Below, one piece after another: positions 53,623-59,850 of a stretch of DNA of 64,000 bases. Origin of the DNA: Paenibacillus beijingensis (lineage in GTDB: Bacteria > Bacillota > Bacilli > Paenibacillales > Paenibacillaceae); the NCBI RefSeq assembly GCF_000961095.1, contig NZ_CP011058.1:1331001-1395000 (forward strand), given 5' to 3'. The first letter of the stretch is position 1. Every line of letters starts with the position of its first letter. The position numbers and the translations under genes were made by a program. A model generated the notes under the pieces. That model made no database searches, was not told the DNA's origin, and worked only from the letters and a program-made list of their open reading frames with translations.

Positions 53623-53727
53623 CTTGCACCCATTCTTCGAGCGTCCTTTGGACTTGCATCCGTTCTTCGGACATGCATCAGTTCTCCGGATATGCATCAG
53701 TTCTCCGGATATGCATCAGTTCTTGCA
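53623..53727. repeat. 19-base tandem repeat between the vWA and tubulin-like genes
   Basis: Units of the type TATGCATCAGTTCTCCGGA run at 53653-53671, 53672-53690, 53691-53709 and 53710-53727; the two middle copies differ at one base. A more diverged unit lies at 53623-53640. The rightmost copy contains the vWA stop codon. It occupies most of the 131-base gap inside the operon. Confidence 0.85.
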
Positions 53728-55959
53728 ATATTTGTACACCGACTCCATTTGGCCGTTGCGGACGATGATCTCGTCATTGCTGTAAATGCGGCAGTCGCGA
53801 CGGCCGGCATCCTCGTCCAGCACTTCCTCGGCAACGATCATCCCCGGGGACTGCGAACCTTTCGGCAGGACGATATGGTCCCGCTTCGCCCCCGCCTCGA
53901 ACGTGAGGTCGTGGATGAGCGACTTCTCCGGCCAGTAAGGAACGAGCCAGCGCGACCACCACTTGGACCGGAACGGTTCCGTCGATTCGTATTCGCCGAT
54001 CGCCCGTCCGTTGATTAAAGTTCGCGTCGTAACGGACATGTAGGACGACTTCCGGTGGAACCGCGGCTTTCGGATCATTCCGATCAGCCACCATAGGAAA
54101 ACCGCCAGAAGCACCAGCGCAAGGATCGGCAGCCCCCATCTGTACCACCAGGGTACGTCCTGGACCGTCGCGGTGTACTTGACCGTTGCCTGCTCGTTCG
54201 GGAAGGTCCCGTTTATCGTGAGCGTCAGCGGGATTTCCCCGGCGTCCGTGAACCATACGTTCCAGTGCGGACGCGGCTGAAGCAGAATCTCGCTGCCCTC
54301 CTGCTTCACGTCGAAATGGATTTTTTTTCCGTCGGCATCGACTTTAAGCGAAGGCAGAATCTGCGCCAATTCCTCTTTTCCAACCGGCTCGCCGTCCGCG
54401 GTTACGATGAACCGCAGCGGTTCCGCATCCTCCAGCTTGTCCACGCGGGCCGACCATTCGACCTGCCCCGATTCCATGCCGAACTTGCGCGGCGCGTGCC
54501 CCCGGAATTCGAGCGACTGCTCCTTCTGAAAAAAACCTTTGATGCGCACCTGCGCGTTCACTTTGGTGAAGTCCTTGACCGGCATATCAAAGGGCGCCGT
54601 ATACGCCTGCAGCTCGTCGTCCCACTGGAACGCCAGTGCGTTGCCGTCATCCAGCGAACCTGTGACCTCCACCAGCTTCCTTGTAGCGGGAAGCAGATCG
54701 AGCGGGTCGTTCGTGGCATTGCTCTTCACCAGCTTGACCACGGCGAGCATCTGGCTGCCGAAGAAAAACGCATTTTCCTGCTGGCCGAGCGTACCGTCCG
54801 GATTGCGGTTATATACCGCCAACCGGAAGTCCAGTGCGGGCTCGGCCAGCAACTGCACCCGATCCTTGCGGGAGTCGGCCCCCTTCATCTCAATTCGGTA
54901 TTCGCCGTCCTGCATGATGCCTTCATCCGACAAGTCCCGGTATTGTGTGATCTGACCGAGAATCGGCGGGTTGAGATTCGCTTTATCCTTCGGGGTCACG
55001 ATCTGGTAAGGTCCTTCCGTGCCGGTGCTTCCGCCCTGGTTGATCGTAAGCTTCCCCTGGTCATTCGGGATGGTGACCCCGGCCGAGTTTTGAACGACCT
55101 GCTCCAGCAGCGTCAGCCGCTTGATCGGGAATAAAGAGTTGAACTGAATGCCGTTGCTAGTAAAAACAGGATGCAAGCTGACCGCCGTTCCCGACTCGGG
55201 GTCGCGGTTTGTGATGAGCGCTGCGACCTCATTGATTTTACTGATAATATTTTGCTGCCCGTTGCTTTCAATGACCTTCGCGTCGAGCGCATCCTGCCAC
55301 ATCTCCTTGATGCTGCTCATCATCCTCTTGTCTTCTTCGTTCAAATACTGCTCGATCGTAACGAGCGCGCTCCGGGTTGTTGCGTTGTACGACTGCATCG
55401 TCTGGCGGTAGGCCAAAAATTGCTCGCGGGCGCGCTTCATGTTTCCTTCGGGATCGGCGACATTGTCTTCGGCCGGGTCGAAGTCGTTGAACACGCCATC
55501 GGTCAGTACGACGAGCCAAAACTCGGAATCCGGATTGGCCTTCGCCTTGTCCATCAGATGCTTCATGGCCGTCTGGACGGATAAGAAAGGGGTCGGCGTA
55601 TTGCCGTCATCCACCCATTGCTGCACGGACCGGATGGAGCCCTGCCGCTTATCCGAGGAGAGCGCAATCTCTTCAACCTTCGTCGGGTCGCTCATGCGGG
55701 TAACGTAAAGATTGTCCTCCGGTGCCAGCAGTCCCGCGAGGCTCTGCAGTGAGTAGTTCGCATACTTCCAATTGTCGATCTGCATGCTCTGGCCCGTTGA
55801 GGGATTTCGTGCATACTTCATGCTGCCCGAATCGTCGAACACGAGTGCAACCACCCGGTTCTTCACGAAGGACTGCCCGGCCGCCGCAACACGCGGTGTT
55901 TGGGGCAGACATAGAATAGATACGACAAATATCATCACGATCGTTAGGACTTTTTTCAT
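53716..55959 (-). CDS. Exported von Willebrand factor A domain protein with one C-terminal membrane segment
   Basis: A 747-residue protein. A signal peptide (1-27, ending RVAAA) is followed by a vWA domain (about 35-260) with an intact metal-ion site: DDSGS at 42-46 and LVVLTDGVFND near 150. Beta-rich Ig-like regions fill about 270-600; a single membrane segment (about 607-629) and a basic anchor lead to a cytoplasmic tail of about 115 residues. The protein thus joins an outer adhesive domain to an inner tail that could contact the tubulin-like protein. It is the first gene of the operon with GGGAG before the ATG and a recognisable promoter 60 bases upstream. Confidence 0.85.
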   Translation of the reverse strand: MKKVLTIVMIFVVSILCLPQTPRVAAAGQSFVKNRVVALVFDDSGSMKYARNPSTGQSMQIDNWKYANYSLQSLAGLLAPEDNLYVTRMSDPTKVEEIALSSDKRQGSIRSVQQWVDDGNTPTPFLSVQTAMKHLMDKAKANPDSEFWLVVLTDGVFNDFDPAEDNVADPEGNMKRAREQFLAYRQTMQSYNATTRSALVTIEQYLNEEDKRMMSSIKEMWQDALDAKVIESNGQQNIISKINEVAALITNRDPESGTAVSLHPVFTSNGIQFNSLFPIKRLTLLEQVVQNSAGVTIPNDQGKLTINQGGSTGTEGPYQIVTPKDKANLNPPILGQITQYRDLSDEGIMQDGEYRIEMKGADSRKDRVQLLAEPALDFRLAVYNRNPDGTLGQQENAFFFGSQMLAVVKLVKSNATNDPLDLLPATRKLVEVTGSLDDGNALAFQWDDELQAYTAPFDMPVKDFTKVNAQVRIKGFFQKEQSLEFRGHAPRKFGMESGQVEWSARVDKLEDAEPLRFIVTADGEPVGKEELAQILPSLKVDADGKKIHFDVKQEGSEILLQPRPHWNVWFTDAGEIPLTLTINGTFPNEQATVKYTATVQDVPWWYRWGLPILALVLLAVFLWWLIGMIRKPRFHRKSSYMSVTTRTLINGRAIGEYESTEPFRSKWWSRWLVPYWPEKSLIHDLTFEAGAKRDHIVLPKGSQSPGMIVAEEVLDEDAGRRDCRIYSNDEIIVRNGQMESVYKYCKN

Positions 55960-56016
55960 AGTTACTCCCGTTTTTGGATGAATGTGGTCTAAAAGTACCG
56001 TTATGAATATTCCATA

Positions 56017-56045
56017 ATTATAGTAAGTCTTCCTTTTCTTTGAAA
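56017..56045 (-). promoter_or_regulatory. Promoter of the vWA/tubulin-like operon
   Basis: On the minus strand a perfect TATAAT (56017-56022) lies 17 bases from TTTCAA (56040-56045), a weak -35. The start of translation is about 58 bases downstream. Confidence 0.6.
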
Positions 56046-56215
56046 TCGATTTCTCTTGAAATCTCCTATAAAATTATATTTCACAATAAGTAACCGACTA
56101 TTTGGCAACAAGTAGCCGACTTGCGTGTTTCTGCTTCTTAGACGATTTACGGCCGACAAAAGTCCTGGTTTCTTTTTTTGGAAGAAAAAAACAACCTCTG
56201 CCGCTTCTCTCCCTT

Positions 56216-56278
56216 CATCTTTCATCTTTCATCTTTCATCTTTCTTCTTTCTTCTTTCTTCTTTCTTCTTTCTTCTTT
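56216..56278. repeat. Heptanucleotide microsatellite
   Basis: Four CATCTTT units (56216-56243) are followed by five CTTCTTT units (56244-56278), all pyrimidine except the A. Unit count could vary by slippage. It is not within a gene; it lies about 190 bases upstream of the vWA operon promoter. Confidence 0.9.
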
Positions 56279-56465
56279 CTCCCTTCATTCTTTGAGCGGG
56301 TCGTTTTGGCCGAATCGGCCAATCGCAGCGGGAACAAAACCTATTCCCCGCGTTTCCCGTAGTGGTTGCTTTAACAGCCCGCTTGGTAGTCTTGTTTTAG
56401 AACAACAATCCGAACTGCCTTTAACCTACTTGATTGCATACCGATGAAGCTAAAATTCACCCCTT

Positions 56466-56485
56466 CCGTCCGCGCGTGTTGAACC
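56466..56485. repeat. Direct repeat flanking the PD-(D/E)XK-like gene, left copy
   Basis: CCGTCCGCGCGTGTTGAACC matches the unit at 57570-57589 at 18 of 20 positions in the same orientation, 1104 bases apart. Both copies touch tRNA-like sequence. Confidence 0.6.
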
Positions 56486-56663
56486 CTTGTAGGGCTGAGA
56501 AGATAGATAACGAGTTTAATTGCTTGATGAATCAGCCATGTTGTGATACATTTTAAGCAAAATTAACGGTATGAAGCACTTACCGCTTTGATACGTTCTG
56601 CTCATTCGGGCTTTGCGTATTGAGGCGGTTTTTTGCTTATTATGAGATTTGGTGGGGGAGAGG

Positions 56664-57338
56664 ATGGGATTGTTTGATGCCGTTTATGAAGATTGGTTGT
56701 CCAAACAAATAGCCGAGGAGAAAAACCGTAGAAGACGGGAGCTTTTAGAGAATGGTTTGGGACACGGAACAATTGAGTTCTTACGCTCGATATGGTTCCC
56801 AGCCATCGGCAACCTGGATCATCTGTATCCCGAGCACGAAGTGCGGGACCTGGGTAATCGATATCGCTATCTTGATCTTGCTTATATGCCGGGGAACGCG
56901 AAAGGCTGCATTGAGATCCAAGGCTACGCTACACATGCCAGAGATATCCAAGCAGGGAGGTTTAAGGATTTATGTATGAAGCAAGCGCTGCTTGTCCTCG
57001 ATGACTGGTACTTCATGCCTGTCGCTTACTTGTCCATTCGGGATGATCCGGGGATCTGCAAGCAATTGGTGCTCTCCTTTGTCGGGAAATTCCTGTCGAA
57101 CTCGCTGCATTCTGATCTGCACTGGGCGGAAGCAGAAACGCTGCGCTTTGCCCGTAGACTGATGCGTCCTTTCGCTCCCAGGGAGCTTTCTTCCCATCTA
57201 AGGCTTTCGGAGCGCCACACCAGAGTAATCATTCATGATTTAGTAGACAAAAAATTGCTGTCCGTAGCAAGCGGAAATCAGCGATACCGTACGTTTCGGC
57301 TCAGCTCGACTCATTCCGGTTCGATTCATTCCGGCTGA
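56664..57338 (+). CDS. PD-(D/E)XK-fold-like protein with C-terminal winged-helix region
   Basis: A 224-residue protein and the only intact plus-strand gene in the window. The middle (about 60-150) has the pattern of restriction-type nuclease folds: an aspartate in YRYLDLAYM, then CIEIQGYATHARDI with the E-x-Q variant of the E-x-K motif, then conserved hydrophobic strands. The C-terminal 60 residues (SSHLRLSERHTRVIIHDLVD) look like a winged helix for DNA binding. I recall similar unnamed proteins in Paenibacillus. I use the ATG at 56664 with GGGGGAG before it. It is isolated, inverted against its neighbours and bounded by short direct repeats, which suggests acquisition. Confidence 0.6.
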   Translation: MGLFDAVYEDWLSKQIAEEKNRRRRELLENGLGHGTIEFLRSIWFPAIGNLDHLYPEHEVRDLGNRYRYLDLAYMPGNAKGCIEIQGYATHARDIQAGRFKDLCMKQALLVLDDWYFMPVAYLSIRDDPGICKQLVLSFVGKFLSNSLHSDLHWAEAETLRFARRLMRPFAPRELSSHLRLSERHTRVIIHDLVDKKLLSVASGNQRYRTFRLSSTHSGSIHSG

Positions 57339-57569
57339 GATCGTCATTAAATGCCAGGTTATTTCCTAACGGCTGCCACAGCCGCTAATTTGATGAAAAT
57401 GACCCATTTTAAATTTTAACGGAGCTGAGCGCCTTTATTGTATGCACGAATGGTCATATTTCAACGGAAACCTTCAGATAAGGTCTCTGACAACCGTTAA
57501 ATTTTGCAAAAGGGCATTTTGAGCACAATAAGGTCTTGGTTAGCCGTTAGCGCTCGAAGGTCATCCACT
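57339..57569. other. Intergenic region with four TAACGG repeat units
   Basis: Units start with TAACGG and continue to a CCTTAT-like end. Two point right (57367-57390, 57417-57441) and two point left (57475-57499, 57525-57549). In each pair the TAACGG ends are exactly 50 bases apart. No gene is seen. Confidence 0.6.
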
Positions 57570-57589
57570 CCGTCCGCGCGGGGTGAACC
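57570..57589. repeat. Direct repeat flanking the PD-(D/E)XK-like gene, right copy
   Basis: CCGTCCGCGCGGGGTGAACC, 18 of 20 identical to 56466-56485. It replaces the 3' half of the adjoining tRNA-Ala-like sequence. Confidence 0.6.
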
Positions 57590-57640
57590 TCCAACCTCAT
57601 GGCTGCCAGTGAAGCGCTCTCCCGGCTGAGCTATGGCCCC
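57583..57640 (-). pseudogene. Broken tRNA-Ala(GGC)-like sequence
   Basis: On the minus strand the 5' half is a clean tRNA-Ala: acceptor strand GGGGCCA, D arm TAGCTCAGCCGGGAGAGCG, anticodon stem CTTCA and loop beginning CTGGCAG (anticodon GGC). The stem then closes with TGAGG only if three extra bases are allowed in the loop. The T arm starts (GGAGGTTC) but the rest and the acceptor 3' strand are absent, replaced by the repeat at 57570-57589. It should not be functional. Confidence 0.6.
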
Positions 57641-57911
57641 AATAGTTCAGACATGATGCCAGCTAATGACCTATTTCGTAATCATTTCGAACCCGGTCGG
57701 ATTGAAAAGAGAGATATCGCATTGGGTATGGCCCTCCATTGTTAGAACCGCAAGTATTTCTCCGAACAGAAAGCCGGACTCCTTCTTCATCAGAGGAGTC
57801 CGGCTGTGCCGGGGCATGGCGCTTAACAGCATCCGCTCCGGATAACCGGGATGAACGATACCGGAAAAAGCGGCGGGAGAAAGTGCTAGATAAACCACCA
57901 CAGTCCATCTC
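57641..57911. other. Intergenic region downstream of yjdJ
   Basis: A hairpin at 57773-57804 (GCCGGACTCC pairs with GGAGTCCGGC, 12-base loop) is followed on the minus strand by TTTCTGTTC and may terminate the yjdI-yjdJ unit. The 76-codon minus-strand frame across it (57671-57901) is not taken as a gene. Confidence 0.45.
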
Positions 57912-58187
57912 TTATTTCAACAAGACGTCATCGTACTCTTTGTGGCGGTCGAATTGGCTTTTGGCGAAAGGGCACAGGGGCATGATCTTGATCCCTTCCT
58001 CCCGGGCAAATTCGACGAGCCGCTTCACTAACGCTTGTCCGACTCCTTGACCCCGCAGACGATCGGAAACAATCGTGTGGTCGACGATAATTTTATCGTT
58101 TCCAGTAGGAACATAATGGATTTCCGCATCTTTATGATCCTGTTCGCCTACATAAAAACTGTTCGTATCTTTTTTGATTTCGATCAT
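57912..58187 (-). CDS. yjdJ: YjdJ-type GNAT acetyltransferase-like protein
   Basis: A 91-residue small GNAT-fold protein. The acetyl-CoA pyrophosphate-binding loop RLRGQGVGQALVKRLVEFA is present, and the family ending IMPLCPFAKSQFDRHKEYDDV matches E. coli YjdJ closely. I use the ATG at 58187, with GGGGGAGTGG before it, in place of an upstream ATG at 58217. It lies 86 bases after yjdI in the same direction, the order seen in E. coli. The acceptor substrate is not known for the family. Confidence 0.85.
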   Translation of the reverse strand: MIEIKKDTNSFYVGEQDHKDAEIHYVPTGNDKIIVDHTIVSDRLRGQGVGQALVKRLVEFAREEGIKIMPLCPFAKSQFDRHKEYDDVLLK

Positions 58188-58273
58188 GAAACCACTCCCC
58201 CCAAAAGTTTGCTGCATCGTTTTATATTTTTTGCTTTTCCAGCCCCAAATGTTCGTTTCTCATCGTTGTATAT

Positions 58274-58510
58274 TCAGGCATTTCCTGCCTCGTTATCTTT
58301 TCGGATATATTGCAACGCGCCGCTTGGGCATGTATCGATAAGAGCTGCAATTTTGTCGGCGGATTCTCCATCGGCATTTACCCATGGCTTCCTCTTCACA
58401 TTGAACACTTCCGGCAGCCCTCTCACACAATTTGCCGAATGAATGCATCTTTCCGGGTGAAATAAAACGTCGATATGTTCCCCTGTATATCGCTTGACTT
58501 CATCGCTCAT
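58274..58510 (-). CDS. yjdI: YjdI-type divergent 4Fe-4S mono-cluster protein
   Basis: A 78-residue protein matching E. coli YjdI: KRYTGEHIDVLFHPERCIHS, NCVRGLPEVFNVKRKPW and the ending IDTCPSGALQYIRK. Three cysteines of the cluster motif are visible (C-x5-C and CPSG), consistent with the divergent ferredoxin-like family. I use the ATG at 58510 (MSDEVKR), with GGGTGAGTG upstream. Paired with yjdJ. It is probably a small electron carrier or a sensor; the function is not established. Confidence 0.85.
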   Translation of the reverse strand: MSDEVKRYTGEHIDVLFHPERCIHSANCVRGLPEVFNVKRKPWVNADGESADKIAALIDTCPSGALQYIRKDNEAGNA

Positions 58511-58653
58511 TACGATCACTCACCCTTCGGCTCTTTCATTTCGTATCGAGATATCCTTATTATCAATCAAAACGGATATATGATCAATCCGATTGATAGG
58601 GAGCGCATTTAGATGATAGGGAGCGCAGTTCATAGAACGAGATGTTTATTCAA

Positions 58654-58689
58654 AATAAGACCGTCTCCACATGCGGAGACGATCTTATT
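58654..58689 (-). terminator. Intrinsic terminator after the GAPDH gene
   Basis: AATAAGA.CGTCTCC pairs with GGAGACG.TCTTATT with one mismatch around ACATGC; on the minus strand TTTTG follows. It begins 20 bases after the GAPDH stop codon. Confidence 0.75.
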
Positions 58690-58708
58690 CCCTCATGGAT
58701 CAGCTATT

Positions 58709-59710
58709 TCACTTATTTACCAGATACGCCGCAACTTCAGCCAAACGTGAAGCATAACCCCACTCGTTATCGTACCAGGCTGCGATCGATAAAATTTCGC
58801 CCTGTAATTGGGTCAACGGAAGGTCAATGATGGAAGAGTGGGAATCGCCTACGATCCGGGAAGACGCCCATTCACCTTCGAGAACATCCAACACTCCCTT
58901 TAGCTCGCCCTCTGCGGCGGCATTGCGGAATAGATCGTTTACTTGCTCTACCGTGGACGGCTTTTCCGTCACCAGGTTTAATTCGGCGATGCTTCCGGTA
59001 CGAGTCGGGATCCGGTATGCCTTACCCGTAATCTGCAAATCGTTCCAAATAAATTTCAGAGCCTTGGCAGCTCCGGATGAAGAAGGAATAATATTTTCCG
59101 CGGCGGCCCATGAATCGCGCCGATCCTTCATCGGCTGATCGGTCAGCGATTGCGTGTTCGTATAGGAATGAACCGTCGAGAACAAGCCGTATTTGATTCC
59201 GAAGTTTTCTTTCACGATTTTGACGACTGGAGCGAGTGCATTGGTCGTGCAGCTTGCCATACTAATGATCTTGTGCTTGTCCGGATCAAAGCTGTCCAGA
59301 TTGATCCCTTTAAGCAATACGGCATCGCAATCTTCAAGAGTTTTGCTCGGTCCGCTGACTAACACCCGGTTTGCGCCGCGATCCAAATGGACTTGCGCAA
59401 CAGCACGGGTGACGGCCCGGCCTGTGCAGTCGATGACGAGATCGACATCCAGAGCTTTCCAATCCGGGACTTCTTTCGAAGAATTGATAAACAGAATTTC
59501 ACGGCCGCCGATCACGATCAGACCCTCTTGTGCCGAGACCTTTTCGTGCCAACGCTTATAGTTGGTATCCACTTCGAAAAGAGCGGCAAGCGTTGCCTCG
59601 TCTTTAATATCCGAAATGGAAGCCGGAACAAACAGCTCATCCTGCAAAGCGACTCTTAATAATTGCCTGCCGATACGTCCAAATCCAAACACTCCAATTC
59701 TGCCCATCAT
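58709..59710 (-). CDS. gap: Glyceraldehyde-3-phosphate dehydrogenase, type I
   Basis: A 333-residue cytoplasmic oxidoreductase that turns glyceraldehyde 3-phosphate into 1,3-bisphosphoglycerate. The dinucleotide-binding glycine motif is GFGRIG at 9-14; the catalytic cysteine is C154 in SMASCTTNALAPV with H181 in STVHSYT as its partner; the family C-terminus WYDNEWGYASRL is intact. Two ATG codons lie in tandem; the second (59707) has the better spacing to AAGGAGG. The gene stands alone, without pgk or tpiA and without a CggR-type regulator, so it is probably a second copy rather than the main glycolytic gene. Its cofactor preference cannot be read with certainty. Confidence 0.92.
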   Translation of the reverse strand: MMGRIGVFGFGRIGRQLLRVALQDELFVPASISDIKDEATLAALFEVDTNYKRWHEKVSAQEGLIVIGGREILFINSSKEVPDWKALDVDLVIDCTGRAVTRAVAQVHLDRGANRVLVSGPSKTLEDCDAVLLKGINLDSFDPDKHKIISMASCTTNALAPVVKIVKENFGIKYGLFSTVHSYTNTQSLTDQPMKDRRDSWAAAENIIPSSSGAAKALKFIWNDLQITGKAYRIPTRTGSIAELNLVTEKPSTVEQVNDLFRNAAAEGELKGVLDVLEGEWASSRIVGDSHSSIIDLPLTQLQGEILSIAAWYDNEWGYASRLAEVAAYLVNK

Positions 59711-59784
59711 AAACCTCCTTAAGGTTTTTCTGAAAGGAAAACCACTTCGTAAGCATTATCTTGAACAAATGACTTAACATTTTT

Positions 59785-59814
59785 ATTATACTTACTTTTT
59801 AGTAGCGTTGTAAA
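59785..59814 (-). promoter_or_regulatory. Promoter of the GAPDH gene
   Basis: On the minus strand TTTACA (59809-59814) and a perfect TATAAT (59785-59790) are 18 bases apart, about 75 bases upstream of the start codon. Confidence 0.7.
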
Positions 59815-59850
59815 ATTAATTTTCAGAATATTAGATCGAAGCCGCTTTGG

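Larger units (their letters stand above)
56046..56663. other. Long intergenic region with a 7-base microsatellite and a tRNA-like scar
   Basis: No gene is supported between the vWA promoter and the PD-(D/E)XK-like gene. It contains the pyrimidine microsatellite at 56216-56278 and a 20-base direct repeat unit at 56466-56485. On the minus strand the bases before that unit (AGCCCTACAAGGGTTCAA) look like the variable loop and T arm of a tRNA, but no complete tRNA can be drawn. Confidence 0.5.

Noticed and set aside
56216..56278. Possible CRISPR array
   Set aside because: Units are 7 bases with no spacers; it is a microsatellite. The 19-base repeats at 53623-53727 are also head-to-tail without spacers. 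No cas genes are present.
57583..57640. Functional tRNA-Ala gene
   Set aside because: The anticodon loop would need three extra bases and the T arm and 3' acceptor strand are missing, so it is listed as a broken sequence.
57671..57901. 76-codon minus-strand open frame after yjdJ
   Set aside because: It starts at a GTG without a ribosome binding site, contains a terminator-like hairpin and matches nothing I know.
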